From Collinsella sp. AF02-46-1 (GTDB lineage: Bacteria; Actinomycetota; Coriobacteriia; Coriobacteriales; Coriobacteriaceae), in the NCBI RefSeq assembly GCF_003465825.1, contig NZ_QSBV01000020.1, positions 1 through 40,836 on the forward strand: DNA of 40,836 bases, in the 5' to 3' direction. Below, in pieces: positions 1 through 8,385 of the stretch. Each line of letters begins with the position of its first letter. Position 1 is the first letter of the stretch. Below the pieces are notes generated by a model that saw only the letters and a program-made list of their open reading frames with translations, was not told where the DNA came from and searched no databases. A program made the position numbers and the translations under genes.

Positions 1-41
1 ACCTCAAGTACCGCCGCTACTACCACCAGTTCGACTACTAA
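1..41 (+). CDS. C-terminal end of an unidentified protein (partial)
   Basis: The window opens inside a plus-strand reading frame whose last residues read LKYRRYYHQFDY before a TAA stop at 39-41. An intrinsic terminator follows about 55 bases later, which supports a real gene end. Tyrosine-rich tails of this kind occur on bacterial capsule tyrosine kinases, but twelve residues are too few to assign a family. The start and most of the gene lie outside the window. Confidence 0.55.
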   Translation, partial: LKYRRYYHQFDY

Positions 42-94
42 GAGCTGGTCGCAGGTCCGATATCTTGGCTGGTTGATATCTCGACCCTACACAA

Positions 95-125
95 GGGCGT
101 CCGCATTTGCGCGGGCGCCCTTTTT
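95..125 (+). terminator. Intrinsic terminator after the leading partial gene
   Basis: A 10-bp GC-rich stem (95-104 with 111-120, one G-T wobble) closes a 6-base loop and is followed directly by five T residues. It lies 54 bases after the stop of the partial gene, so it probably ends that transcript before the histidine operon. Confidence 0.85.
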
Positions 126-306
126 GCGTTGCTGTCGGCGCAGGGTGTCTTCGGCGGAAAGTTCATCCCGGGCTTGCGGCTCGGAGTGGGACGCGCTTTC
201 CTGCTGGGCTGGGGGAATCGCCAGATTGAGCTGAGGGCCCGCCCCTATGTTTCTAAATGAATACGCTGTGAGCCGAGGGAGACGATTTTCCCCGCAAGCA
301 CTCTAG
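126..306. other. Intergenic stretch with no recognised feature
   Basis: I see no convincing ORF, RNA gene or repeat here. The stretch lies between the terminator of the upstream gene and the probable promoter and leader hairpin of the histidine operon. Confidence 0.5.
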
Positions 307-352
307 TATGCTAAAGTACCCAGAAGACCGGCGGAGCTATGCCGGTCTTCTG
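307..352 (+). promoter_or_regulatory. Histidine operon leader: possible -10 and perfect 12-bp hairpin
   Basis: A perfect inverted repeat, CAGAAGACCGGC (321-332) and its complement (341-352), closes an 8-base loop 35 bases before the hisZG start codon. A weak -10 candidate, TATGCT, lies at 307-312; if used, transcription would begin near 319 and the hairpin would form the extreme 5' end of the operon mRNA. No His codon run, T-box or known riboswitch shape was seen. The hairpin is certain; its role (mRNA stability, attenuation or protein binding) is inference. Confidence 0.5.
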
Positions 353-387
353 TTCTATGCGAAGCACAGCATGAGGAGGCTCACCAG

Positions 388-2103
388 ATGACGGCCACAC
401 CGTGGGGATTCCGGGACATATTGCCCGAGGAGGCTCAGGCACGCGAGGAGATCGCATGTACGGTGAAGGGCTGCTTTAGGGAGCATCATTACCTGCCGGT
501 TGAGACGCCGCTGCTCGAGGACAAGGGTTCGCTCGAGGAAGGTGGCCGCATTGCGGACACGCCGTTTAAGCTCTTTGACGATGATGGGCGTTTGCTGGTG
601 GTCCGTCCCGACAACACGTTGCCGATCGTGCGCTTGGTTTCGACCCGCATGCGCGCGGCCGACCTGCCCCTGCGCCTGCGCTACGAGGCGCCGGTGGTTC
701 GCGAGTGCCAGCGCAATGCCGGCGGCTCGCGTCAGTTTACGCAGCTGGGCTTTGAGCTCATCGGTGCGGGCGACGCCGCGGGCGATGTCGAGATTGTCTC
801 GCTGGTAGCCGAGGCCGTGCGCAAGCTGGCGTTGCCCGATGCGCGCATTATCGCAGGTAGCGTGCGTCCTTTTAAGGAGCTGCTCGCGGCGTGCGAGGAT
901 CGCGAGCTGGCTGCCGAGGCCCTGCGCTGCGTGCACGCCAATGACTTTGTGGGCCTCGATGCCCGCGTGGCGGCAAGCGCCGAGTCCGAGGCCGTCAAGG
1001 CCGCCATTAGCGAGCTGCCGCGCCTACACGGCGGAGCCGAGGTGCTTGACCGCGTGGACGCGCTGCTGGAGACCGCCGGTATCGTCGCGCCGCTGACGCG
1101 CGAGCTGCGTGCCCTGGTCGAGGGCCTGGCACCCGAGGACGCCCAGGTGCTGTCATTCGACTTCTCCATCATGAACTCTTTCGATTACTACACGGGCCTG
1201 GTCTTTAAGGCCTATGCCGGCGGCCTGCCCGATCCGGTGGGCTCGGGCGGTCGCTACGACTCCATCTTTACCGGCGCATTTGGCGACGGTATCGAGGTGC
1301 CGGCGGCGGGCTTCGCCTTTTCGCTCGAGCGCCTGGAGGCCGCGCGCACCTCGGCCGAGGATGCCGCTTCCAATGGCGACCACGCCGCGGGCCGTGGCGC
1401 CGAGGGCCCGCTGCGCATCGCTGTGCCCAAGGGCTCGCTTAAGGCCGACACGCTCGACGTGCTCGAGACCGCGGGCTTGGACGTCTCTGAGCTGCGTGAC
1501 CCCGGCCGTCACCTGATCGTGCGCGGCCGCGACACGCGTGCCGGCAAGGGCGCGGTCGTCGATATCGAGTTTGTCATCGTGCGTTCCAGCGATGCGCCTG
1601 CCTTTGTGGGCTGCGGTGGTGCCGATTGCGGCATCTGCGGTTGGGACTCGCTCATCGAGGCGGACCTCAACCTGCTGCAGCTGGTCGACCTGGGCTATGG
1701 CCTGTGCACCTTTATCGAGGCGGAGCCCGCGTGGCGCGCCGGTCAGGCCGAGCGCAACTATGCCCGCCGCGGTTCGCTTCGCGTGGCAACCAAGTACCCG
1801 CGCATCGCGAGTGCCTGGTATGCCGAGCGCGGCGTGAACGCCGACATCGTTTCGCTGCACGGTAACATCGAGCTGGGCCCCATCGTCGGCATGACCGATC
1901 GCATCGTGGACATTACCGCCACTGGTGCCACCCTGCGCGACAACGACTTGGTCATCACCGGCCGCATTATGGACTGCACGGCCCGCTTCTTTGTCAATCC
2001 GGGTGCCGCGCGCCTGGACCCGCGCGTGCGCAACCTAGCCGATCGCCTGGCGGCTGCCGTGAAGGACAAGCATTTTGAGCCCGTCGCGGGCTCGGCACAA
2101 TAG
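388..2103 (+). CDS. hisZG: HisZ-HisG fusion: ATP phosphoribosyltransferase with regulatory domain
   Basis: This protein would catalyse the first step of histidine synthesis, ATP plus PRPP to phosphoribosyl-ATP, in the cytoplasm. Residues 1 to about 325 form a HisZ domain, a catalytically inactive HisRS-like fold: the start reads GFRDILPEEAQ, the middle LRYEAPVVREC, and the end GGRYDSIFTGAFG then AAGFAFSLERLE. A linker rich in Ala, Asp and Gly follows. From about residue 342 comes a short-form HisG: RIAVPKGSL, VRSSDAPAFV, ADCGICGWDSL, LRVATKYPRI, and the PRPP-site region IVDITATGATLR. In most bacteria with short HisG, HisZ and HisG are separate chains; here one 571-residue chain carries both with no stop between. 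An AGGAGG-like site 9 bases upstream supports ATG 388. Allosteric histidine inhibition is expected from the family. Confidence 0.93.
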   Translation: MTATPWGFRDILPEEAQAREEIACTVKGCFREHHYLPVETPLLEDKGSLEEGGRIADTPFKLFDDDGRLLVVRPDNTLPIVRLVSTRMRAADLPLRLRYEAPVVRECQRNAGGSRQFTQLGFELIGAGDAAGDVEIVSLVAEAVRKLALPDARIIAGSVRPFKELLAACEDRELAAEALRCVHANDFVGLDARVAASAESEAVKAAISELPRLHGGAEVLDRVDALLETAGIVAPLTRELRALVEGLAPEDAQVLSFDFSIMNSFDYYTGLVFKAYAGGLPDPVGSGGRYDSIFTGAFGDGIEVPAAGFAFSLERLEAARTSAEDAASNGDHAAGRGAEGPLRIAVPKGSLKADTLDVLETAGLDVSELRDPGRHLIVRGRDTRAGKGAVVDIEFVIVRSSDAPAFVGCGGADCGICGWDSLIEADLNLLQLVDLGYGLCTFIEAEPAWRAGQAERNYARRGSLRVATKYPRIASAWYAERGVNADIVSLHGNIELGPIVGMTDRIVDITATGATLRDNDLVITGRIMDCTARFFVNPGAARLDPRVRNLADRLAAAVKDKHFEPVAGSAQ

Positions 2104-2208
2104 CGCGAGCGCGCACGGACGCCCCAACGTCCGGGCTGCGGGCCGATTGGCGCCGCCGCCCGGTCTCTCGTTTTTCGAACACAACCTCGACCGATAGGGG
2201 ATACCGAT

Positions 2209-3645
2209 ATGAAGACCATCAAGCTTGCTCCCGGTGAGCGCCTCGTCACCAACCAGCTCAACCGCAAGGGTGTGCTGCCGCAAAACATCGTCGACGCCGC
2301 CCGCGATATCGTGGCCAACGTGCGCGCCAACGGCGATGCCGCGGTGCGCGATTACTGCCAGCGTTTTGACGGTGTCGAGCTGCAGAGCTTCCGTCTGCCG
2401 CAGGAGCAGATCGATGCCGCGCTCGAAGGCCTCGACCCGGCTTTTGTCGCCGCGCTCGAGAAAGCCGCGCGTCAGATTCGCGAGTTCCACCAGCGCGAGG
2501 TCGAGCAGAGCTGGTTTACCACGCGCCCGGACGGCACGATGCTCGGCGTTAAGGTGACCCCGCTCGCGGCGGCTGGCATCTACGTGCCGGGCGGTCGCGC
2601 GCAGTATCCCTCCACCGTGCTCATGAATGCCATTCCCGCCAAGGTCGCCGGCGTCAAGCGCGTGGTCATGGTGACCCCGCCGCAAAAGGACGGCCTTATC
2701 AGCCCCTACACGCTCGCCGCGGCCAAGCTCGGCGGCGTGGACGAGATCTATATGGTGGGCGGCGCCCAGGCCGTGGCCGCGCTGGCGTACGGTACCGAGA
2801 CCATTCCGCGTGTCGACAAGATTACCGGCCCGGGCAACGCCTTTGTCGCTGCGGCCAAGCAGATTGTTTCGGGCGATGTGGGCATCGACATGGTCGCCGG
2901 CCCCTCCGAGGTCTGCGTGCTGGCCGACGCCACGGCCAAGCCCATGGTGGTCGCGGCCGACCTGATGGCCCAGGCTGAGCACGATCCGCTGGCGGCCTGC
3001 TATCTCGTGACCTGCGACGAGCAGTTTGCGCGCGAGGTCGAGGCGGGTATCGACATTCTGGTGGCGCAGTCCCCGCGCGCCGAGATCACGCGCGCCTCGC
3101 TCGATAACGAGGGCACCATCGTGGTTGCCGCCGACATGGCTGCCGCCGTCGAGGCCGTGAACACCGTGGCACCCGAACACCTTGAGCTGCACTGCAAGGA
3201 CGCGATGGGCCTGCTCGGCGGCATTCGCAACGCCGGCGCCATCTTTGTGGGCGCTTGGAGCTCCGAGCCGCTCGGCGATTATGTTGCTGGCCCCAATCAC
3301 ACGCTGCCGACCGGCGGCACGGCCATGTTCTCCAACCCGCTTTCGGTCGAAGAGTTCGTTAAGCGCTCGAGCGTCATTTGCTATACGCCCGAGGGCCTGC
3401 TCTCTGACGCTCCCGCTACGCAGCGCCTGGCCGAGGCCGAGGGCCTGTGGGCACACGCTCTTTCGGCCGCACTGCGCCGCCGCGTGTTGGAGCAGGGCGA
3501 GGATGCCGTGAGTGCCGAGTCGCTGGCCGCGGCCGACCTGACCAAGGTCGCCTGGCCGGGCGATGCGACCGCGACGGTCGCCGAGGGCGTGGACCTGGCG
3601 GCGGCTGCGGGCGAGGATGGCGCCCCGACCGGCAAGGAGGCCTAA
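2209..3645 (+). CDS. hisD: Histidinol dehydrogenase HisD
   Basis: HisD oxidises L-histidinol to L-histidine with two NAD+, the last two steps of the pathway, as a zinc enzyme in the cytoplasm. The family motifs are in order: [59 protein letters not shown], and [18 protein letters not shown], which cover NAD, substrate and zinc sites. At 478 residues it is about 45 longer than usual; the extra length is a low-complexity Ala/Glu-rich tail after the conserved domain. A 105-base gap separates it from hisZG. The stop is one base before the hisC start codon, so the two are probably translationally coupled. Confidence 0.96.
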   Translation: MKTIKLAPGERLVTNQLNRKGVLPQNIVDAARDIVANVRANGDAAVRDYCQRFDGVELQSFRLPQEQIDAALEGLDPAFVAALEKAARQIREFHQREVEQSWFTTRPDGTMLGVKVTPLAAAGIYVPGGRAQYPSTVLMNAIPAKVAGVKRVVMVTPPQKDGLISPYTLAAAKLGGVDEIYMVGGAQAVAALAYGTETIPRVDKITGPGNAFVAAAKQIVSGDVGIDMVAGPSEVCVLADATAKPMVVAADLMAQAEHDPLAACYLVTCDEQFAREVEAGIDILVAQSPRAEITRASLDNEGTIVVAADMAAAVEAVNTVAPEHLELHCKDAMGLLGGIRNAGAIFVGAWSSEPLGDYVAGPNHTLPTGGTAMFSNPLSVEEFVKRSSVICYTPEGLLSDAPATQRLAEAEGLWAHALSAALRRRVLEQGEDAVSAESLAAADLTKVAWPGDATATVAEGVDLAAAAGEDGAPTGKEA

Positions 3646-3646
3646 T

Positions 3647-4762
3647 ATGGCCGAGCTGACGCCCCGCATGAAGGAGCTCGTCCAGCCCTATCTGGCCGGC
3701 ATTGAGCCCTACGATCCCAACTTTACACCCACGCGCATCAACCTTTCGGCAAACGAGAACACCTATCCCGTGCCGGTCGGCGTGCGCGAGGCGGTTGATG
3801 CGGCGCTTGCCGCCACACCGCTCAACCGCTATCCCGATCCCATGTCCAACGACCTGCGCGACGAGCTTGCTGCCTGGCATGGCGTGACGCGCGAGAATAT
3901 CTGCGTGGGCAACGGCGGTGACGAGCTGCTCTATAACTGCCTGCTGGCGTTTGGCGGCGCGGGGAGGACCCTGCTCAACTGCCCGCCGTGCTTTAGTGAG
4001 TATGCGTTCTTTGCGTCTCTGTGCCAGACTGAAGTGCGCGATGTGTGGCGCGACCCGGCGACCTTTGAGCTCGACCAAGCGGCTGTGCTCGCAGCGGCGC
4101 CCGAGTGCAACCTGGCAATCGTGACCTCGCCCAATAATCCCACGGGCGATGTGGTGCCGCTCGACTTTGTCGCGGCCCTGTGCGATGCATGCCCCGGCAT
4201 GGTGATGGTCGACGAGGCCTATGTTGAGTTTGCCGACGATTCGTTTGGCGCGGCAACCACGGCGCAAGGCCTTATCGCCGAGCATCCCAACCTGGTGATT
4301 CTGCACACGCTGTCCAAGGCGTTCGGCGCCGCCGGCACGCGTCTGGGCTATGTGATCGCGGCGCCCGAGGTCATCGATGTGTTCGCGGCGATTCGCCAGA
4401 TCTATTCGGTCAATGTGCTGAGCCAGGCCGCAGCGCTTGCCTGCGTGCGTGCCCGTGATGCGTATGCACCCGTGGTGGCGCAGGTCGCATCCGAGCGCGA
4501 GCGCGAGTTGTGCGCCCTGCGCGCAATGGCTGCCGAGGGCATGCCCGTGGAGGCATGGCCGAGCGCGGCGAATTTTGTGTTCGTGCGCACGCCGCATGCC
4601 ACGCGCGTGCGCGAGCGTCTGCGCGACGAGTATTCGATTCTGGTGCGCGACTTTAGCTACGCGCCGGGGCTCGCGGACTGCCTGCGCATTACCGTGGGCA
4701 CCCCGCAGGAAAACGACGAGGTGCTGGTCGCGTTTGCCGCGCTGGTGAAGGAGGAGATGTAG
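3647..4762 (+). CDS. hisC: Histidinol-phosphate aminotransferase HisC
   Basis: HisC is a PLP enzyme that converts imidazole-acetol phosphate and glutamate to histidinol phosphate. The 371-residue protein shows the fold type I aminotransferase signs: NENTYPVP near the N-terminus, GNGGDELLYN, SPNNPTG, VDEAYVEF, and the PLP-lysine motif LHTLSKAFGAAGTRLGY. I chose ATG 3647, one base after the hisD stop, because AAGGAGG lies 7 bases upstream inside the end of hisD and the conserved MAELTPRMKELV follows. The frame is open further upstream, but that part only shadows hisD. The stop codon abuts the hisB start. Confidence 0.95.
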   Translation: MAELTPRMKELVQPYLAGIEPYDPNFTPTRINLSANENTYPVPVGVREAVDAALAATPLNRYPDPMSNDLRDELAAWHGVTRENICVGNGGDELLYNCLLAFGGAGRTLLNCPPCFSEYAFFASLCQTEVRDVWRDPATFELDQAAVLAAAPECNLAIVTSPNNPTGDVVPLDFVAALCDACPGMVMVDEAYVEFADDSFGAATTAQGLIAEHPNLVILHTLSKAFGAAGTRLGYVIAAPEVIDVFAAIRQIYSVNVLSQAAALACVRARDAYAPVVAQVASERERELCALRAMAAEGMPVEAWPSAANFVFVRTPHATRVRERLRDEYSILVRDFSYAPGLADCLRITVGTPQENDEVLVAFAALVKEEM

Positions 4763-5350
4763 ATGGACCGCTATGCCGAGGTAACCCGCAAGACGGGCGA
4801 GACCGACATTGTCGTCAAACTCGACCTGGATGGATCCGGCGTGTGCGATATCTCGACCGGCGTGCCGTTTTTCGACCACATGCTCAACGCCTTTGGCCGC
4901 CATGGTCTGTTCGATCTGACGGTGCATGCGGTGGGCGACGTGGAGGTCGATGCGCACCACACCGTCGAGGACACGGGTATTGTGCTGGGCGAGGCGTTTT
5001 GTCAGGCGCTGGGCGACAAGGCGGGCATTACGCGCTTTGCCGACGCGGCGATCGCCATGGACGAGACGCTTGTGATGGCTGCTGTTGATATTTCGGGCCG
5101 CGGGCAGGCCTACTGCGAGCTGCCCGTGCCCACCGAGCGCGTGGGCAGCTTTGATACCGAGCTGGCCGTCGAGTTCTTCTACGCCTTCGCGCGCGATGCC
5201 AAGCTCACGCTGCACGTTCGCGAACTGGCGGGTGGTAACTCGCATCACATTATCGAGGCCGCCTTTAAGGCCGTGGGCCGCACGATGCGCCACGCCTGCG
5301 AGCTCGATCCCCGCGTGCAGGGCATCCCCAGCACCAAGGGCTCGCTGTAA
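4763..5350 (+). CDS. hisB: Imidazoleglycerol-phosphate dehydratase HisB
   Basis: This enzyme dehydrates imidazole-glycerol phosphate to imidazole-acetol phosphate, step six of the pathway, using two manganese ions. The 195-residue length is that of the monofunctional enzyme, without the phosphatase domain found in enteric HisB. Metal-binding motifs are visible as FFDHMLNAFGRHG, DAHHTVEDTGIVLGEAF and GNSHHIIEAAFKAVGRT. ATG follows the hisC TAG with no gap, and a GAGGAG site lies at the end of hisC. The absent phosphatase domain means that histidinol-phosphate phosphatase must be encoded elsewhere; the PHP gene at 8731-9642 is the local candidate. Confidence 0.96.
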   Translation: MDRYAEVTRKTGETDIVVKLDLDGSGVCDISTGVPFFDHMLNAFGRHGLFDLTVHAVGDVEVDAHHTVEDTGIVLGEAFCQALGDKAGITRFADAAIAMDETLVMAAVDISGRGQAYCELPVPTERVGSFDTELAVEFFYAFARDAKLTLHVRELAGGNSHHIIEAAFKAVGRTMRHACELDPRVQGIPSTKGSL

Positions 5351-5363
5351 CCGCTACAAAGGT

Positions 5364-5404
5364 AAAACCACTACGAAGGTGCCTGTCCCCTTTGTGGTGG
5401 TTTT
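5364..5404. repeat. REP-like hairpin between hisB and hisH
   Basis: The arms AAAACCACTAC (5364-5374) and GTGGTGGTTTT (5394-5404) pair with one wobble, and an inner AAGG/CCTT adds to the stem. The core AGGTGCCTGTCCCCTTT resembles short palindromic repeats dispersed in many genomes (REP-like, from memory). It sits inside the histidine operon, where it could act as a weak terminator or RNA processing site that sets the ratio of upstream to downstream genes; that is inference. Confidence 0.65.
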
Positions 5405-5429
5405 GGACAAGACGAGGAGGAGGGGTCGC

Positions 5430-6131
5430 GTGGGCGAACCGAAGATCGTGGTGGTCGACTACCACAAGGGCAACTTGTCGAGCGTCGTGCGCGGACTTGC
5501 GCGCGCCGGTGCCGCCGCCTGTACGTCGGATGATCCGGAGCAGATCCGCGACGCCGACGGCCTGGTCATCCCGGGTGTGGGCGCGTTCTATGACGCGATC
5601 GCCTTTATGCGCCAGAGCGGCGAGGCGGACGCGGTGCTCGGTGCCGTTGTCGCCGGAACTCCGCTGCTCGGCATCTGCCTGGGTCTTCAGCTCTTTTTTG
5701 AGCGCGGCAACGAGGGCGTGCCTGCGGACGAGGGCGTGGCCGCGGATGGCGGCACCCCCGAGCAGGCTGGCGGCCCCTGGGTCGATGGCCTGGGTATCAT
5801 GCGCGGTTCGTGTACGCGCTTGGAATCGAGTCGTCTGAAGGTGCCGCACGTGGGCTGGGACCAGGTGCACATGACGCCCGCCGGTGCTGCCGACCCGCTG
5901 CTCACCGGTTTTGCCGAGGGCGCCAACATGTACTTCACTCACAGCTACGCGGTGACCGACGACGCCGATGCCGCTGATGTTTTGGCGCGCACACACTACA
6001 CGCGGAGTTTCCCGTGCATCGTGCGTCGCGGCAACGTGTGGGGCTGCCAGTTCCATCCCGAGAAATCCTCCGCGCTTGGTCAGCGCATCCTTAAGAACTT
6101 CGTCAACATCGTCGAGGAGGCCGGCCGATGA
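5430..6131 (+). CDS. hisH: Imidazole glycerol phosphate synthase glutaminase subunit HisH
   Basis: HisH hydrolyses glutamine and passes ammonia to HisF. It is a class I glutamine amidotransferase: the nucleophile Cys83 sits in LLGICLGLQLFFE, with VIPGVGAF before it and the His-Glu pair in GCQFHPEKS near the C-terminus; PHVGWDQV is the usual central motif. The frame is open far upstream, but GTG 5430 is the likely start: GAGGAGGAG lies 7 bases before it and GEPKIVVVDYHKGNL matches the family N-terminus. An acidic Gly/Glu insert (about residues 91-112) follows the nucleophile region. The stop overlaps the hisA start (ATGA). Confidence 0.93.
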   Translation: MGEPKIVVVDYHKGNLSSVVRGLARAGAAACTSDDPEQIRDADGLVIPGVGAFYDAIAFMRQSGEADAVLGAVVAGTPLLGICLGLQLFFERGNEGVPADEGVAADGGTPEQAGGPWVDGLGIMRGSCTRLESSRLKVPHVGWDQVHMTPAGAADPLLTGFAEGANMYFTHSYAVTDDADAADVLARTHYTRSFPCIVRRGNVWGCQFHPEKSSALGQRILKNFVNIVEEAGR

Positions 6132-6871
6132 TCCTGTTTCCTGCAATCGATTTGATCGGCGGCAAGGTCGTGCGCCTGGAGCGCGGCGACCGGAGCCGCT
6201 GCAAGGTATATTCCGACGACCCCGTGGCCGTTGCTCGCTCCTTTGCCGAGCAGGGTGCGAGCTGGGTGCACGTCGTCGACCTGTCCGCTGCCTTTGGCGA
6301 GGACGAGGACGCGTGCGCTGCCAACTCGGCGGCGATCGAGGCCATCTGCGGCGTCGACGGTCTGTCGGTGGACGTGGGCGGCGGCGTTCGCTCGCTCGCG
6401 CGCATCGACGAGCTGGCCGGCTACGGCGCGCGTCGCATCGCACTGGGCACCGTGCTGGTGACTGAGCCGGGTTTTGCCGAGGTGGCGGCCCAAGGCTTTG
6501 GCGAGCTGCTGGTGGCAGATATTGCCGCCCGTGACGGCCAGGTCAAGGTGAACGGTTGGCGCGACGGTGCGGGTGTGGCGCTCGACGATGCCGTGGCGCA
6601 GCTCACGGAGCTGGGCTTTAAACATCTGGTGTATACCGATATCGCGCGCGACGGTATGCAGACGGGCATCGACGTGGCAGCATATCGCCACGTGGCCGAG
6701 GTCGCGGGCTTTCCCGTTGTGGCGTCGGGCGGCATCTCGACGCTCGACGATATCCGTGCGCTCGCCGCAGTGGGCGAGGGCGCTATTGAGGGCGCCATCA
6801 CCGGTCGCGCGCTCTACGAGGGCAACTTTACGCTGGTACAGGCGTTGGCCGCCGCGCGAGGGGAGGAGTAG
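6128..6871 (+). CDS. hisA: Phosphoribosylformimino-AICAR-phosphate isomerase HisA
   Basis: HisA is a (beta/alpha)8 barrel that performs the Amadori rearrangement of ProFAR to PRFAR. The first strand reads FPAIDLIGGKVVRL with the catalytic Asp in AIDL. The second catalytic Asp lies in VYTDIARDGMQTG, and the phosphate-binding ends appear as VDVGGGVR and VASGGIST. The length of 247 residues is typical. Its ATG overlaps the hisH stop by four bases, and hisF begins three bases after the hisA stop, so hisH, hisA and hisF are tightly coupled, as expected for proteins acting in sequence. Confidence 0.96.
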   Translation: MILFPAIDLIGGKVVRLERGDRSRCKVYSDDPVAVARSFAEQGASWVHVVDLSAAFGEDEDACAANSAAIEAICGVDGLSVDVGGGVRSLARIDELAGYGARRIALGTVLVTEPGFAEVAAQGFGELLVADIAARDGQVKVNGWRDGAGVALDDAVAQLTELGFKHLVYTDIARDGMQTGIDVAAYRHVAEVAGFPVVASGGISTLDDIRALAAVGEGAIEGAITGRALYEGNFTLVQALAAARGEE

Positions 6872-6874
6872 CCC

Positions 6875-7657
6875 ATGCTTACCAAACGCGTCATTCCCTG
6901 CCTGGACGTTAAGGACGGCCGCGTGGTCAAGGGCGTCAACTTTGTGAGCCTGCGCGATGCGGGCGATCCGGTGGAGCTTGCCCGTGCCTACGATCGCGAA
7001 GGTGCGGACGAGGTCGTGTTCCTGGACATCACTGCCACGAGCGACAACCGTGCGACGACCATCGAGATGGCGGCGCATGCGGCCGAGGAGCTCGCCATTC
7101 CCTACGCCGTGGGCGGTGGCTTTCGCGACCTTGCGGGCATGCGAACGATGGTGGCGGCCGGTGCCGACAAGGTATCGCTCAACTCTGCCGCTGTGCGCGA
7201 CCCATCGCTGATCAGCCAAGCTGCCGCGGCGTTTGGCAGCCAGGCCGTGGTCGTGGCGATCGATGCCAAGCGCGTCGGCCTGCCTGGGCAGCCGGATGCC
7301 GACAAGTGGGAGGTCTTTACCGCGGGAGGCCGCAATGCCACGGGTATCGACGCGGTGGCGTGGGCCGAGGAGGCGGCCCGTCGCGGCGCCGGCGAGATCT
7401 TGCTCACCAGCATGGACCGCGACGGCACCAAGGCTGGTTTTGACCTGGCGCTCACCCGCGCCGTGGCGCGCGCGGTGTCGATTCCCGTCATCGCGAGCGG
7501 CGGCGTGGGCACGCTCGAGCATTTTGCCGAGGGCGTGATCGAGGGCGAAGCCGACGCCGTACTGGCGGCCAGCGTCTTTCACTTTGGAACCTTCAGCATT
7601 CGCCAGGTGAAGGAGTATATGGCCAGCCAAGGCATCCCTGTGAGGCTGGACTTCTAG
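6875..7657 (+). CDS. hisF: Imidazole glycerol phosphate synthase cyclase subunit HisF
   Basis: HisF joins HisH-derived ammonia to PRFAR, giving imidazole-glycerol phosphate and AICAR, the latter being a purine intermediate that PurH (encoded at 36.4 kb) uses. The half-barrel signatures are clear: the start [20 protein letters not shown] with catalytic Asp, [32 protein letters not shown] with the second catalytic Asp, and [12 protein letters not shown]. The length of 260 residues is slightly above usual, with a short insert around [21 protein letters not shown] upstream serves as ribosome binding site. Confidence 0.96.
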   Translation: MLTKRVIPCLDVKDGRVVKGVNFVSLRDAGDPVELARAYDREGADEVVFLDITATSDNRATTIEMAAHAAEELAIPYAVGGGFRDLAGMRTMVAAGADKVSLNSAAVRDPSLISQAAAAFGSQAVVVAIDAKRVGLPGQPDADKWEVFTAGGRNATGIDAVAWAEEAARRGAGEILLTSMDRDGTKAGFDLALTRAVARAVSIPVIASGGVGTLEHFAEGVIEGEADAVLAASVFHFGTFSIRQVKEYMASQGIPVRLDF

Positions 7658-7670
7658 TGCTGCGGCTTGC

Positions 7671-7756
7671 CCAGGCACCGCATCTTGCCGCTCAAACCGT
7701 CGCTCGCGTACCAAAGTACGCGTCGCTCCTCTTTCGCGGCAACCTGCGGCACCTGG
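7671..7756. repeat. Large nested palindrome between hisF and hisI
   Basis: Three nested inverted repeats share one centre: CGCGTAC (7705-7711) with GTACGCG (7716-7722), TTGCCGC (7685-7691) with GCGGCAA (7736-7742), and a 12-base outer pair at 7671-7682 and 7745-7756 with two mismatches. The 144-base hisF-hisI gap is the longest in the operon and this element fills most of it. It looks like a mobile palindromic repeat (REP/BIME or small MITE); no T-run follows, so it is not a classic terminator. Confidence 0.7.
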
Positions 7757-7801
7757 ACAACCCTCGCCGACCTGTGGGATTTCGTTTGTTACTTGGGAGA
7801 A

Positions 7802-8146
7802 ATGATGACTGAGGTAATAAATGCTACCGAGCTTAAATACGACGCCCACGGGCTGATTCCTTGTGTGGTTCAGCAATATGACACCGGCGAGGTGCTTATG
7901 GTTGCTTGGATGAACGAGGAATCGGTGGGGCTGACGCTCAAGACCGGGACCACGTGGTTTTGGAGTCGCAGCCGTCAGGAGCTCTGGAACAAGGGCGCGA
8001 CGAGTGGCAACATGCAAGAGGTCAAGGAGCTCTGGGCCGACTGCGATAGCGATACGCTGCTGGTCAAGGTGGACTCGCCGGGCCCGGCCTGCCATACCGG
8101 CAACCGTACCTGCTTCTTTAAGCGCGTGGAAGGGGGAGTGCGATGA
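7802..8146 (+). CDS. hisI: Phosphoribosyl-AMP cyclohydrolase HisI
   Basis: HisI opens the adenine ring of phosphoribosyl-AMP, the third pathway step, as a zinc/magnesium enzyme. The 114-residue single-domain form is seen. Conserved features are [36 protein letters not shown], the metal-binding [12 protein letters not shown], and [14 protein letters not shown] with zinc cysteines. The frame is open upstream through the palindrome, but translation probably starts at ATG 7802 or ATG 7805, with GGGAG just before. Its stop overlaps the next ORF start by two bases. HisI and HisE are separate here, whereas many bacteria fuse them. Confidence 0.93.
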   Translation: MMTEVINATELKYDAHGLIPCVVQQYDTGEVLMVAWMNEESVGLTLKTGTTWFWSRSRQELWNKGATSGNMQEVKELWADCDSDTLLVKVDSPGPACHTGNRTCFFKRVEGGVR

Positions 8147-8370
8147 AAGTCGTGACGCCGTTCGAGGTCGCCGAATGCAACACCGAGCTCCTCCGCGCGG
8201 GCGTGCCATGCCGCGTGCACCTGACTGATGCCTGCGGGGCGCAGTCGCTTTGGCTCGAGGCCGAGAAGGAAAGGCTCGATGAGGCCCATGCCGTCATCGT
8301 CGAGTTCTTTGAGAAAAAGGGCGCAAAGCCTCGGTTCGATGAGACCGGTACCTACTTTACGCTGCAGTAA
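8143..8370 (+). CDS. Small conserved-looking protein between hisI and hisE
   Basis: This 75-residue ORF starts within the hisI stop (ATGA) after a GGGGGAG site and ends 15 bases before hisE, so it is very probably translated with the operon. The protein begins [20 protein letters not shown] and contains [13 protein letters not shown] followed by a helical, charged second half. I do not recognise a catalytic motif. The TDAC motif recalls a small Coriobacteriia family named for an RDAC motif, but I am not sure of that link. No function is proposed beyond its position in the histidine operon. Confidence 0.8.
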   Translation: MKVVTPFEVAECNTELLRAGVPCRVHLTDACGAQSLWLEAEKERLDEAHAVIVEFFEKKGAKPRFDETGTYFTLQ

Positions 8371-8385
8371 CGAGAGGAAATAACC

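Noticed and set aside
307..387. T-box or histidine attenuator leader for the his operon
   Set aside because: No run of His codons, no T-box sequence and no alternative terminator stem with a T-run were found.
3416..5293. A 625-codon open frame on the minus strand across hisC and hisB
   Set aside because: It is antisense to intact enzymes with clear motifs, has the Arg/His-rich composition typical of GC-rich shadow frames, and matches no family.
6080..8209. A 709-codon open frame on the minus strand across hisA, hisF and hisI
   Set aside because: Same reasoning: shadow of real genes in GC-rich DNA, with no start context or motifs.
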